Under the pieces are notes generated by a model. That model searched no databases. It was given only the letters and a program-made list of their open reading frames with translations, and was not told the DNA's origin. Below, piece by piece: positions 1 to 9,364 of a DNA stretch of 64,000 nt; the stretch's first letter is position 1; every line of letters starts with the position of its first letter. The translations under genes and the position numbers were made by a program. This DNA comes from Pseudomonas putida (GTDB lineage: Bacteria > Pseudomonadota > Gammaproteobacteria > Pseudomonadales > Pseudomonadaceae): NCBI RefSeq assembly GCF_028682635.1, contig NZ_JANHLK010000001.1, positions 434,001 through 498,000 on the forward strand, in the 5' to 3' direction.

Positions 1-365
1 GAGTTGGGGTGGACTGTGCGTGGTTGCTCATCGAGGTGTTTTCGGTCGAGAGGTTGATGCCGCGGATTGATCCCGGCGCCTATGCCCAGGATTGGCACCT
101 GCACCGCGGCGAGGAGCGTTACTTGGGGTGGCTTGAGTTGTTCGGTCGTGAGGTTGAAGCGCCTCAGCCCGGCGATGTGGCCATCTGGCAATTCGGTCGC
201 ACCTTCAGCCACGGGGCCATCGTGGTCGGTGATCACCAGGTGATTCATGCCTATCGGGACATCGGCGTCGAGTTGGCAGACATGCGTGATGAACATCTGG
301 CCGGCCGACCGGTGCGCTATTACACATTGAATAACTATGGGGTGAATGATGGGGGGCAGCAGTAG
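1..365 (+). CDS. NlpC/P60-type phage tail assembly peptidase, 5' end outside window
   Basis: The reading frame is already open at the window edge, so only the C-terminal part is seen. The first visible residues, VGVDCAWL, fit the catalytic-cysteine motif of NlpC/P60 cysteine peptidases, and a later FSHGAIVV supplies the family histidine. In lambda-like phages this protein (K-like) lies just before the tail tip genes and helps assemble or process the tail tip. That matches here, because its 3' end overlaps the start of the next tail gene by 20 bases. A GTG at position 9 is an internal codon and not the likely start, since it lies immediately before the catalytic cysteine. Confidence 0.8.
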   Translation, partial: VGVDCAWLLIEVFSVERLMPRIDPGAYAQDWHLHRGEERYLGWLELFGREVEAPQPGDVAIWQFGRTFSHGAIVVGDHQVIHAYRDIGVELADMRDEHLAGRPVRYYTLNNYGVNDGGQQ

Positions 366-2886
366 CACCATCTCCAACAGCGCAACGCGAATCAACGCCT
401 TGCAGGTCCAAAGTAGCGCCAGTGGCAAGCCGATCGCCTGGATCGCCGGGCGCAATCGCATCAGCCCCAACCTGATCTACTACACCGATTTTGAGTCCGT
501 CGCCAAGACGAAGAAGACCAAGTCGGGCGGGAAGGGTGGCGGTGGCACCACGCAGGAAAACACCACCTACAAATACTACGCCGCGTTGATCCTGGCCATT
601 GGTCGAGGCCGGTTAGGCGCAGTGCACCGGATTTTTCGCGACAAGGAAGTGTTCACCGAAAAGCTGGTGGACGGCGTGACGAAGTCCGCGCTGTCACAAG
701 TCGGGTTCAGCTTCAAAAAGGGCGGGCGGAATCAGGACGTGTGGGGCTGGCTTGAAACCAAGCATCCGGATGAGGCGATCGCTTATTCGGACACCGCGTA
801 TGTGTATGCGCCGCGGTACCGGCTGAATGACAGTGCCGGTGTGCAGAATCACACATTCGAGGTCGACGGCCCCTACCAGGTGCCGGGCTTGCCCGATGCC
901 AATCCGGGTGAGTTCCTGCCAGGCCTGCTCCTCGATCCGTTGGATGGCATCGGCTTCGATCCGAGCTGGATAGCCGACCTGAGCAGTTACCGAAATTATT
1001 GCTTGGCGGAAAACCTGCTGTTGAGTCCGGTGCTTGATGAGCAGGCCCCCGCCAGTGAGGCCATTGCCCGCTGGCTGCAACTGACCAACAGCGAGATCTA
1101 CTGGTCGGCCGGCAAGTTGAAGGTGGTGCCTTTTGGCGACCAGGTGGTGACCGGTAACGGTGTCACCTGGTATCCGGACACGGCGCCGGTTGCCCATCTG
1201 ACCGATGACGACTTTCTCGCCGAAGAGGGTGAGCCGCCGGTCCAGCTCAAGATCAAGAGCCAGGCCGACAGCTACAACGAAGTGTCGCTGGAGATCCTCG
1301 ACCGCGCCCATGAATACAACACCGATGTGGTGCGAGGTGTCGACCAGGCCGCGATCGAGCAGTTCGGCTCGCGGCCGATGGACACCATCAAGGCGTATGA
1401 GGTTTGTGACGTGGCCATCGGCGCCCATGCCGCGCAGCTGTTGGTGCAACGCAAACTCTACATTCGCAACGAGTATCAATTTTCACTGGGTTGGCAGCAT
1501 GTGCTGCTGGAGCCGATGGATCTAGTAACGGTCACCGAGCCGGGGCTGAATCTGGATCGTCGCCTGGTTCGCTTGATTTCGGTCGAGGAGGACGATGAGG
1601 GCAAGCTTTCGGTGGTCGCCGAAGATGCCTTGCTGGGTGTGGGCAGTGCCCCCAATTATCCGGTGCAGAGCAAGGGAGGATTCAAGAGCAACCAGAACGC
1701 CGAGCCAGGCCCTGTGTTGCCGCCCATCATGTTCAACCCGCCAGAGAGTCTATTGCTCGGTGGCGATAACCAGATCTGGATCGCGATCACCGGCGCCGGT
1801 GAAAGTTGGGGCGGGTGCGAAATTTGGATCAGCGCTGATGGCGACAGCTACTGGATGGCAGAGTCGATTTATGGCGGTGCCCGCTTGGGTCTGCTGACAT
1901 CGGCTTTACCCACCGGCACCGATCCAGACACGGCGAGCACCTTGTCCGTAATGCTGGCCGTTCCAGATGAGCTGACCGCGGTGACCACGGCCGAAGCCGA
2001 CAGCGGCGCAACGCTTTGCTGGGTGGATGGTGAACTGATCAGCTATCGGGATGCCACCCTGACGGGCATCGGGGCTTACAACCTGCAGTACCTTCGCCGG
2101 GGCAGGCTCAGTTCGCCCATGTCCAGCCATCCGGCAGGTGCGCCGTTCGTGCGTCTGGATGATGCGGTGTGGAAGTACAGCTACACCTCTGACCAGATTG
2201 GCCAAACCGTGTGGGTCAAGTTCCGGTCATTCAACGTATTCGGGCGGACGCTTGAGGATCTGGCCGATGTGGAGGCGTTCAGCGTCCTGCTTTCGCCAAC
2301 GCGGATTGCACCTGAGACTGCGCAGAATCTGCAACTGGTCGGTGCATTCGAAACGCCTTACTTCACAGTGACCTGGGCGCCGGGTGTGCGAGTGGATAAC
2401 CACCTGGTGAGGGTTCGCAACGCTGCGACCAACGCAATATTGCGGGAGGTGGGTACCACGAGTACGACATTCACTTACCAGCGTGATGACGCCCTGGTTG
2501 ATGGTGCGCTGGTGCGCAGCTATCGAGTGGAGGTCATCGAACGCAACGCTGCGGGCAGTGCACCCGCTGCCACCCTGGTGGTGACCAATAACGCACCTGC
2601 GGCGGTGACGGGCACCAACTCAACCGTAGTCGGAACCACAGCAAATGTGGCCTGCGATCACAGCCCAGCAGCGGATGCGGCGGGCTACATGTTCGTTTAC
2701 TCGCTCGTCTCCGATTTTGATCCGACGATCGCCGGAACGGTTGGTTATCAGGGCGCTTTGCCTGCAGGACAGATCACGGACCTGGTTGCCGGCAATACGT
2801 ATTACCTGTGCGCGGCGGCTTACGACACCTGGAGCAGTACCCGCTCCCAGCTCAACTTTTCCCCGGCAATTACTTTCACCACCTGA
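346..2886 (+). CDS. phage tail tip protein, J-like, with fibronectin-type C-terminal part
   Basis: An 846-residue structural protein of a siphovirus-type tail. The N-terminal half has the features of the phage tail/GTA TIM-barrel-like and lambda J central tail-fibre families: a Gly/Lys-rich loop near residue 60, the ILAIGRGRLGAVHRIF block, and a predicted central domain near residues 230-440. The last third (about 650-846) is rich in Thr/Val beta strands and resembles two fibronectin type III repeats. The start is either of two adjacent ATGs at 346 and 349. The 20-base overlap with the NlpC/P60 gene suggests translational coupling. Product size is within the range for such proteins. Confidence 0.8.
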   Translation: MMGGSSSTISNSATRINALQVQSSASGKPIAWIAGRNRISPNLIYYTDFESVAKTKKTKSGGKGGGGTTQENTTYKYYAALILAIGRGRLGAVHRIFRDKEVFTEKLVDGVTKSALSQVGFSFKKGGRNQDVWGWLETKHPDEAIAYSDTAYVYAPRYRLNDSAGVQNHTFEVDGPYQVPGLPDANPGEFLPGLLLDPLDGIGFDPSWIADLSSYRNYCLAENLLLSPVLDEQAPASEAIARWLQLTNSEIYWSAGKLKVVPFGDQVVTGNGVTWYPDTAPVAHLTDDDFLAEEGEPPVQLKIKSQADSYNEVSLEILDRAHEYNTDVVRGVDQAAIEQFGSRPMDTIKAYEVCDVAIGAHAAQLLVQRKLYIRNEYQFSLGWQHVLLEPMDLVTVTEPGLNLDRRLVRLISVEEDDEGKLSVVAEDALLGVGSAPNYPVQSKGGFKSNQNAEPGPVLPPIMFNPPESLLLGGDNQIWIAITGAGESWGGCEIWISADGDSYWMAESIYGGARLGLLTSALPTGTDPDTASTLSVMLAVPDELTAVTTAEADSGATLCWVDGELISYRDATLTGIGAYNLQYLRRGRLSSPMSSHPAGAPFVRLDDAVWKYSYTSDQIGQTVWVKFRSFNVFGRTLEDLADVEAFSVLLSPTRIAPETAQNLQLVGAFETPYFTVTWAPGVRVDNHLVRVRNAATNAILREVGTTSTTFTYQRDDALVDGALVRSYRVEVIERNAAGSAPAATLVVTNNAPAAVTGTNSTVVGTTANVACDHSPAADAAGYMFVYSLVSDFDPTIAGTVGYQGALPAGQITDLVAGNTYYLCAAAYDTWSSTRSQLNFSPAITFTT

Positions 2887-2898
2887 TAGAGACTCGAT

Positions 2899-5800
2899 AT
2901 GCAACCCATTCAATTCTTCGCCGCAAGGGCTGAGGACGGCGCGCTGCTGCCTGGTGCAACCGTGGACGTGTTTGTCCAAGGCACTCAGGGCCGGGCTCCT
3001 CTATTTGCTGACTCACCCTGCACCGTTCCCCTCGGGAACCCAGTGTCGGCCGATGCTAATGCCCGGGTGTTCTTCTATACCACGACCCCTCGCATTGACA
3101 TGCGCATCAGTCGCTACGGGTACGTGGCGCCTCTGATAGTCGACATCTCTACATGGGATGCGGCCACGGCGGTCGAGTGGGTTCAGTCGGAAATCGATGC
3201 TGCGCTGGGTGAGATTGGTGACTCGCTGGCAGAAATGGAAGATGAGTTTGTTGCCTCGCAAATTGATAAAGAACAGCGCTTTCGGCAGTTCCTCTTATCC
3301 AGTGGTTACCAGATGATCGGTGATTATGGCCCTGGCTTACTGATCACCGAGCTGAATCAGATTTTTGCCAAGGACGGCGAGCTTTATCGAGCGGGCGCTA
3401 CGCTGGTGCTCCCCTACATCACAACCGGTGTCTGGGCCAATGAGTCGGCAAAGTTCGTATCGGTGGGCGATGCTGCCTTGCGCCAGGAGCTTGCCCGCCC
3501 TGAAGGTTCCACCAAGGTAGGGTTCCTCCAAGCGGGGGCCGGAGCGGCTCCGCGCAACATGCAGGACAAGATGCGCGACGTCGTATCGGTTAAAGATTTC
3601 GGGGCGATTGAGGGCGGGGGTGTTGACTGCACTCAGGCATTCCTCAAAGCAGGGAAGGGAGCCTATGTTCCGCCAGGTGTTTACCTGGTCAATTCATCCC
3701 AGGTGAGTATCCATACCTACCATGGCCCCGGCGTGGTCCTGGCGAACGGTCAACTGATCCAGTTGGAGCCGCCGCTACTTGATGGCGCAATGGTCCAGCG
3801 AGTTGGGGGTACGCCGCTTTTTGGTTTCAACACTTCGCCACCTGATCAGGAGTTGTACCTCGGCGCAGGCAACGCCACGCAAGGGATTGCATGGATGTTG
3901 CATGACGGGATAGAGAAGCTGTTCATTACCCAGCGGGTGAGTGGTGCATCGTGGGGCACAGACGAGCTGGTCCGTATCAGCGAGTGGCGTTGGATCGGCG
4001 ACGGTGCGGACATGACGGTGGTTGCATTCACCGAGCCGCTGGCTCTTGGGCATGGCGCGGATCTCTCGGCGCTACTCGAGAATGGCGAGATTTACCTCTT
4101 CACCACCGTGAGCAACGACGGGGCGGTGGGTGGCGGCGCGTCACTGGGCGGTAAGGGCTATTCAAAAATCAAATGGCGCGGGGGCGCCACGGCACAATCT
4201 GACGTACAACGCTTCGAAGTCTTCGGCGAACCGGGTGATGGCTCCCGGCTGTTCTGGCCGCAACGAGCCAGCGTTTGTGTCACCAACGACGGAAAGTTTG
4301 TCATTCTCGTAGCCACCTCCAACGTTGGAACCGGTCGATTTTTCTTCCTCTACGACCGTGCGGCAGTGGAGGCGGCAGGTACCGATGCACGGAGTGTGGC
4401 GCCGCTTTCGGGACCTGTCCCCTTTGAGCGAGCACCGGGCGAGTTCGGCAGCACACTGCAAGGTATGACATCAGATGGAATGCATCTGTATACCGTGTGG
4501 GGTGCAGGAGCACCACGTGCAGCCCGTACCATTCAGGTATATGACTTGAGCGGATGCCTGCGCAGGACCATTCCCTATGTCGGTCCGGCAGCGCTGTATT
4601 CAGAAGAACAATTGATGGGCCTGACGGCCAAGGGCATTCCTGTCAGCTTTGAACCGGAAGGCATTTGCCTGCGCAACGATGAGCTGCTGCAACTCTCGGT
4701 GGATGCATGGAAGGCACCCCAGGACATTGTTTCTTTCGAAGGCTTTAACTGGGCCAGCATTAGCACCAACGCCACGGCAGGCATCCCGCCAACAACTCGT
4801 GCCAATTGGGTAATTACGAAGCGGGGAGCCTCGGGTGGTTACAACCCTTCGACCCCGTACATAGCAGGATCCTATCTGCGTCGTGACAAGCGCATCATGC
4901 GCATCAAACTGGTGGCCGGAGATGAAGGGGAACTGAAGTTACAGGCGGCCGTGACAGACCCTAGCACTGGGACGATGAAAGAGTATTACTCAGGAACAGA
5001 CATCGCTTACAACGCGGAAAATGGATCGTTCACCATTGCCAAGTTTTACGAGGCGCTTGGAACCTATAAGACGTTCATGGAGTTGAACTACGGTAACACG
5101 TTGAACATTTTCTCCACGGACGCTGGGGAGCCCAATGACCGATGGGTGTCGATTAAATCGTCATGGAACGCCGGAATGTACGGGATGCAGTTGCGGTCCA
5201 GCCGGGGGACTGCCGCAGATGGTGGAAATATTGACCTGCACGCTTTCGACTGCCCTGCTGCTCCAGGGGAGTCGGTCATTTCGTCGCTCGATTCGGCTGT
5301 GATTCGTTTTAGGAACGGAAATGTTACCGCGGGCGTACTCAGCGCCGCGGGCCTGATCTACTACGGAGGGCAGTACATTCGTGCAACAACCGATAACGCA
5401 GTCTCCCTAGGCCGCAGTATCAACCGTTTCTCGGTCGTATATGCGGGCACCGGGAGCATTAACACTTCGGACGCTACGGAGAAAACCCCCATCACTGAGT
5501 TCTCGCAAGCCCACATCAACGTAGGTCTGCGATTAGTTGATGAGATTGGAACTTATCAGTGGTTACAGGAAATTGAGAAAAAAGGGCCGGCTGTGGCGCG
5601 AATCCACTTTGGTACCACAGTTCAGCGGGCTATCGAAATTTTCGAGGACGAGGGACTGGATCCTTTCCGGTTTGGCGCCGTGTGCTTGGATGAGTGGGAG
5701 GCGCATTCAGAGGAGATGGAGCCGGCTGAGCTTGATACCCACGGAAATATCGTGCGTGAAGCTGTGGTGCAGGAAATAGCAGCAGGTCGGCGTTATGGAT

Positions 5801-5904
5801 TCCGTGACCACCAGCTGCAGTACCTGATTCTGGCGGCAACAGCATGGAGGCAAAAGAAGTTGGAAGATCGCCTTCGTGTACTGGAGCAGTCAGCTCAAGG
5901 CTGA
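2899..5904 (+). CDS. prophage tail fibre/tailspike with beta-propeller-like centre and S74-like C-terminal chaperone
   Basis: A 1001-residue receptor-binding protein candidate. Residues 1-100 look like a virion-attachment region. Around residues 220-260 is the MRDVVSVKDFGAIEGG block that precedes pectate-lyase-like folds in many tail spikes. Residues about 303-610 form a repetitive beta-rich region with LQGMTSDGMHLYTVWGAG and FEPEGICL motifs, resembling a TarC/helveticin-type beta-propeller. From about 853 (SINTSDATEKTPI) onward the sequence fits an S74 intramolecular chaperone domain, ending in a charged heptad-like helix. The gene starts 12 bases after the tail tip gene, with a weak AGAGA ribosome site. 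The central domain is colinear with the secreted protein at 12692-13735. Confidence 0.75.
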   Translation: MQPIQFFAARAEDGALLPGATVDVFVQGTQGRAPLFADSPCTVPLGNPVSADANARVFFYTTTPRIDMRISRYGYVAPLIVDISTWDAATAVEWVQSEIDAALGEIGDSLAEMEDEFVASQIDKEQRFRQFLLSSGYQMIGDYGPGLLITELNQIFAKDGELYRAGATLVLPYITTGVWANESAKFVSVGDAALRQELARPEGSTKVGFLQAGAGAAPRNMQDKMRDVVSVKDFGAIEGGGVDCTQAFLKAGKGAYVPPGVYLVNSSQVSIHTYHGPGVVLANGQLIQLEPPLLDGAMVQRVGGTPLFGFNTSPPDQELYLGAGNATQGIAWMLHDGIEKLFITQRVSGASWGTDELVRISEWRWIGDGADMTVVAFTEPLALGHGADLSALLENGEIYLFTTVSNDGAVGGGASLGGKGYSKIKWRGGATAQSDVQRFEVFGEPGDGSRLFWPQRASVCVTNDGKFVILVATSNVGTGRFFFLYDRAAVEAAGTDARSVAPLSGPVPFERAPGEFGSTLQGMTSDGMHLYTVWGAGAPRAARTIQVYDLSGCLRRTIPYVGPAALYSEEQLMGLTAKGIPVSFEPEGICLRNDELLQLSVDAWKAPQDIVSFEGFNWASISTNATAGIPPTTRANWVITKRGASGGYNPSTPYIAGSYLRRDKRIMRIKLVAGDEGELKLQAAVTDPSTGTMKEYYSGTDIAYNAENGSFTIAKFYEALGTYKTFMELNYGNTLNIFSTDAGEPNDRWVSIKSSWNAGMYGMQLRSSRGTAADGGNIDLHAFDCPAAPGESVISSLDSAVIRFRNGNVTAGVLSAAGLIYYGGQYIRATTDNAVSLGRSINRFSVVYAGTGSINTSDATEKTPITEFSQAHINVGLRLVDEIGTYQWLQEIEKKGPAVARIHFGTTVQRAIEIFEDEGLDPFRFGAVCLDEWEAHSEEMEPAELDTHGNIVREAVVQEIAAGRRYGFRDHQLQYLILAATAWRQKKLEDRLRVLEQSAQG

Positions 5905-5935
5905 ACAGTCGACAGCTATACCTATTTGAATATAT

Positions 5936-5960
5936 GCCCGCCATGCGCGGGCTTTTTTTT
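5936..5960 (+). terminator. rho-independent terminator after tail fibre gene
   Basis: A perfect 6-bp GCCCGC/GCGGGC stem with a 5-base loop is followed directly by eight T residues. It sits between the tail fibre stop and the endolysin start, so the structural and lysis genes may be only partly co-transcribed. Confidence 0.85.
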
Positions 5961-5974
5961 GCCTGGAGAAAACT

Positions 5975-6613
5975 ATGCCTCTTACGCAACTGCAATTGCT
6001 ACAGATCCTCCCGAACGCCCGCCCAGTTGCGGGCATCTTTTTGCCTGCACTGAATCGCTCCATGTTCCGTTACAAAATCAACAGCCGTGTGCGCCAGGCA
6101 GCGTTCATAGCCCAGATCGGGCATGAGTCGGGCCACCTGCGAAGGCTAGTGGAAAACCTGAATTACAGCGCTGAGGGTTTGGCGGCGACCTGGAAAGAGC
6201 GGTACCGCAGTATCGACGGCAAACCGAACGACAGGGCGAACAGCCTAGCCAGGCGTCCGGAAGCGATCGCCAACGACGCATATGCCGGCCGCAACGGAAA
6301 CACGGCGGCGGGAGATGGTTGGCGCTATCGCGGACGTGGATTGCTGCAAATCACCGGGCGCTCCAACTACAGCGTTGCCGGCGCCGACCTCGGGCTGCCC
6401 TTGGAAGATCATCCGGAAATGCTCGAGCAACCGGAATACGCCGCCATGTCTGCCGCTTGGTGGTGGTCGCAGCGAGGCCTAAACGAGTTTGCAGACGCCG
6501 CCCGATTCCAGGACATCGGCAGTGTCATTAACACCGGCAAGCCAGGGCGTTTACCACACGGTGCGGCTAAGCGGCTTGCGCTGTACCAGGTCGCGCTGAA
6601 GGCGCTGGCCTAA
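5975..6613 (+). CDS. glycoside hydrolase family 19 endolysin
   Basis: A 212-residue lysozyme/chitinase-like enzyme that would cleave the glycan strands of peptidoglycan at the end of the lytic cycle. The motif QIGHESGHLRRL carries the putative catalytic glutamate, and YRGRGLLQITGRSNY is the typical GH19 substrate-cleft block. The C-terminal GSVINTGKPG block also fits. There is no signal peptide, so release probably depends on a holin, and the next small gene is a candidate. A good GGAGA ribosome site precedes the ATG. The length is normal for Pseudomonas prophage GH19 endolysins. Confidence 0.88.
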   Translation: MPLTQLQLLQILPNARPVAGIFLPALNRSMFRYKINSRVRQAAFIAQIGHESGHLRRLVENLNYSAEGLAATWKERYRSIDGKPNDRANSLARRPEAIANDAYAGRNGNTAAGDGWRYRGRGLLQITGRSNYSVAGADLGLPLEDHPEMLEQPEYAAMSAAWWWSQRGLNEFADAARFQDIGSVINTGKPGRLPHGAAKRLALYQVALKALA

Positions 6614-6662
6614 TTTGTATCCGCGAGCAATCGCTATCGGCTCGCTACTTAACGAGGAAATT

Positions 6663-6857
6663 ATGAAACTCATTAGTAATTGGCAAGACGCATTGAAAAT
6701 GTCCAGCGTCCAGGCGGGTGGTGCTATTGCAGCGTTAGGTATCGCTGAACAGCTTCTCCCGCAATTGCAGGCGGTGCTGCCGCCGGCAGGGTATGGCTTC
6801 CTTGGAATTCTGGTGATGGTGGCGCGGGTGATCTTGCAGCCAAAGTTGAGCAAGTAA
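6663..6857 (+). CDS. small holin-like membrane protein
   Basis: A 64-residue protein starting at an ATG preceded by GAGGA. A longer in-frame start at 6615 lacks a ribosome site. The sequence has a short polar N-terminus, a hydrophobic stretch around residues 15-30 (GGAIAALGIAEQLL) and a second at about 40-57 (GYGFLGILVMVARVIL), ending in a basic tail. Its size, its topology and its position directly after the endolysin suggest a holin or holin-associated protein. No family-specific motif is visible, so the role rests on context. Confidence 0.6.
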   Translation: MKLISNWQDALKMSSVQAGGAIAALGIAEQLLPQLQAVLPPAGYGFLGILVMVARVILQPKLSK

Positions 6858-6879
6858 ATCGAAAAAGGAGCGGCCGGTG

Positions 6880-7074
6880 TGGGGGCGCCAACATCCAGAC
6901 CGAGCACCGTCCCCGCAGATTGCCCCCTGCCAGTCCAGCCAAGGCTCCTGCTTCGTGCACAAAACGGAGCGAGCCTGGTATCTGTTTATCCTTATAGTGT
7001 TTGGGTGGGCAGCAGGGTGCCAACCAGTTAGGGGTGGGCCAAGCATTTCTCTATCAAATCCGTGTTCGTGTTGA
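6880..7074 (+). CDS. possible small membrane protein downstream of lysis genes
   Basis: A 64-codon frame starts at a GTG with an AAGGAG ribosome site about 8 bases upstream. The middle has a hydrophobic stretch, WYLFILIVFGWAAGC, that could be a membrane helix. The GWAAGC end resembles a lipobox, but it lies far from the N-terminus. Lysis cassettes often carry spanin genes here, yet the sequence is not recognisably a spanin. The frame may be spurious. The rest of the gap up to 7411 shows no convincing gene, and base composition becomes AT-richer after about 7380. Confidence 0.25.
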   Translation, partial: WGRQHPDRAPSPQIAPCQSSQGSCFVHKTERAWYLFILIVFGWAAGCQPVRGGPSISLSNPCSC

Positions 7075-7411
7075 CTACAACGGCATAATTTTCGTACCGT
7101 GCGCGCCGGTTCATCGCGGGCGTGATCTCAAGGCTAAAACTCAGATCAGTTGCAAGTTCAAAGGCAACATTTCCTTTTTGCAAGCCAACGTTATTTCTTC
7201 TGCGATTTAGGTTGATCGGTATTGGCAGCTAGCGCCGGCAAACCTAGGCCGATTCAAGGCCATGGGGCTAACGCTCGATGCGATCAACCAGTCGAGCGGT
7301 CCTATCCTAGGAAAGCTGGACTCGTAGCGAGACGTGAAACCACCCGTTTGAAGGTCGGAAGTCTGATCGTACATTGTTGAATATTTGAAAAATCATGAAG
7401 AAGGGAAGGTC

Positions 7412-7786
7412 ATGAAAAAAATAGTTATTGATCTCGATGGTACGCTAACAATCGACGATCCTAGCGTGCCTTATGAAAAAAAAGAACCGCGAAGCGAGGT
7501 CGTGGAAACACTTAGAAGTTACAAAGAAAACGGCTTCGAGATAATCATCGCCACAGCCAGAAATATGAGAACTCATAACGGGAACATCGGGAAAATAACT
7601 GCGAAGACGTTGCCGATTGTCATAGACTGGCTTAATCAGCACTCAATTCCATTTGACGAAATATACATTGGTAAACCTTGGTGCGGAACTGACGGGTTCT
7701 ATGTGGACGACAAGGCTATAAGGCCTGACGAGTTCGCACGCATGAGTTATGAAGAAATTTGCACGACGGTGGGTATTTCCAAATGA
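7412..7786 (+). CDS. HAD-family phosphatase of capsule/glycan-biosynthesis type
   Basis: A 124-residue protein. The HAD catalytic motif IDLDGTLT is at residues 5-12, IIIATARNM is motif II, and FYVDDKAIRPDEF is the motif IV acidic block. A conserved lysine lies in IYIGKPWCG. Small HAD proteins of this type are found in capsular-polysaccharide loci and usually dephosphorylate a sugar or polyol phosphate. The ATG at 7412 is chosen because GAAGGGAAGG sits just upstream; a TTG at 7385 would extend it by nine residues. The stop overlaps the next start as ATGA, so the two are probably coupled. Composition is AT-richer than the phage genes before it. Confidence 0.75.
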   Translation: MKKIVIDLDGTLTIDDPSVPYEKKEPRSEVVETLRSYKENGFEIIIATARNMRTHNGNIGKITAKTLPIVIDWLNQHSIPFDEIYIGKPWCGTDGFYVDDKAIRPDEFARMSYEEICTTVGISK

Positions 7787-9363
7787 GGGAAAATCCATTG
7801 AAATTCCCGGTGCTCATAACATCAGCGGCTTACGTTAATACGGAATTGGCTGCTGAGTACGGCGAACTTCCCCCATCATTTTTACCGTTTGGGCATGGCA
7901 GGTTATTCGAAGCCCAAATCAAGATGCTGGAGAGTTGTGCGAGCGAGGTCATATTAACGATTCCTCAGTCCTTTGAACCTGATGTGTCTGACTTGGAATG
8001 GTTGGAGTCTCGGAACGTCAAATTGCTCAGAGTTCCCGATGGTCTCTCCTTAGGTGAAAGTTTAAGCTACGCGACGATTGTAAGTGGATTCAGCGGGGCG
8101 ATTGGCATACTTCACGGTGATACACTTATTTCCAATTTTGACGTTTCTTCAATAGATATTGTTGGAGTTGCACCAAGGCCGCCAAGCTACACTTGGGGTA
8201 AGTTTAAGAACCGCACAATCGCTAATACCCCATCCTTCCTGGCAGAGGATGAAGACGCTGTCCTTTGCGGGTGGTTTACATTTTCCAACGCGTCCGAATT
8301 ACTTCGCTGCATAACCTTACAGCGCGGAAATTTCCCGGCAGCGATCGAAACGTATAGCGAGAGCATACCACTGTGCGCGCGTCGCGTAGAAAAGTGGCTT
8401 GATTTTGGCCACCTTCAAACATTTCATCAGGCGCGTGCGCAAGCCAGGACTGAAAGAGCTTTCAATAGTATTTCGGTTGCCAATCGTACAGTTTTTAAAA
8501 GTGGTGAAAAGTTAGGGAAGTTAGAAGATGAGGCGAAGTGGTACTCCGACCTCCCGCCTATGCTGAGAATGTTTACCCCTAAATTTCTCGGCTGGGAATC
8601 CAATGGCTATCGAATTGCTTACGAATACAGCCCTACGATACATGAGTTATACGTCTTTGGCGCCCTACCAAAGCAAAGCTGGGAAAAAATCGTATCGGGC
8701 TGTTTTGAGTTTTTGGGAGCGTGTGCAAATCAAGCACCATCTCCTGCCCAAACTCTCTCCTTAGACCTTGCTGATCAAACGGAGGAAAAAACGTTAGTCC
8801 GACTTTCCCAGTGGTCGGATAAAAGCGGCATTAGCTTGGAGAAAGAGTGGGTCATCAATGGCCGTAAGGTCCCATCACTTCTAAGGATCGCAAGCGAAAC
8901 AATCGGGCGAGTAAGAGAAACTTCTCCGCTGCCAGGCGTAATGCATGGTGACTTCTGCTTTCCGAATATGTTTTACGATTTTAGAGAGCAGATTGTAAAA
9001 GTTATAGATCCTCGGGGCAGCATGCAAGATGGTTTTCCATCAATCTATGGAGACTTGCGCTACGATCTAGCAAAGTTTAACCATTCTATTGAGGGCTACG
9101 ATCAGATCTTAACGAAAAAATATAGCTGTAGTCTAGAAGGTAATAACTTAACCCTTAGCTTTAGAAAAAATGCGACTGCTGAATTTATCAGGCAGGTATC
9201 CGCAAATTTCAATATTGCAGGGCAGAGTGTGTCTGATTCTGGAATATCTGCGTTAACTGTGCACCTATTCCTTTCTATGCTTCCATTGCATTTTGATCGC
9301 AGTGATCGACAAGTTGCATTTCTTGCAAATGCGCTACGGCTATATTCAGAGTTGGAAGGTTGA
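7783..9363 (+). CDS. nucleotidyltransferase-kinase fusion for activated glycan substituent
   Basis: A 526-residue predicted two-domain protein. Residues about 1-220 resemble a sugar-phosphate nucleotidyltransferase fold (FLPFGHGRLFEAQIKML and GAIGILHGDTLISNF, the latter in the position of the metal-binding Asp). Residues about 260-520 resemble an aminoglycoside/choline-kinase-like phosphotransferase: MHGDFCFPNMF is the Brenner-type catalytic loop, KVIDPRGSM holds the metal-binding Asp, and GDLRYDLAKF follows. Such fusions could phosphorylate a small molecule and load it on a nucleotide for transfer to a polysaccharide. The canonical glycine-rich GxGxR loop of the nucleotidyltransferase is not clear, so that domain may be divergent. 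The start overlaps the HAD gene by 4 bases. Confidence 0.65.
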   Translation: MRENPLKFPVLITSAAYVNTELAAEYGELPPSFLPFGHGRLFEAQIKMLESCASEVILTIPQSFEPDVSDLEWLESRNVKLLRVPDGLSLGESLSYATIVSGFSGAIGILHGDTLISNFDVSSIDIVGVAPRPPSYTWGKFKNRTIANTPSFLAEDEDAVLCGWFTFSNASELLRCITLQRGNFPAAIETYSESIPLCARRVEKWLDFGHLQTFHQARAQARTERAFNSISVANRTVFKSGEKLGKLEDEAKWYSDLPPMLRMFTPKFLGWESNGYRIAYEYSPTIHELYVFGALPKQSWEKIVSGCFEFLGACANQAPSPAQTLSLDLADQTEEKTLVRLSQWSDKSGISLEKEWVINGRKVPSLLRIASETIGRVRETSPLPGVMHGDFCFPNMFYDFREQIVKVIDPRGSMQDGFPSIYGDLRYDLAKFNHSIEGYDQILTKKYSCSLEGNNLTLSFRKNATAEFIRQVSANFNIAGQSVSDSGISALTVHLFLSMLPLHFDRSDRQVAFLANALRLYSELEG

Positions 9364-9364
9364 T

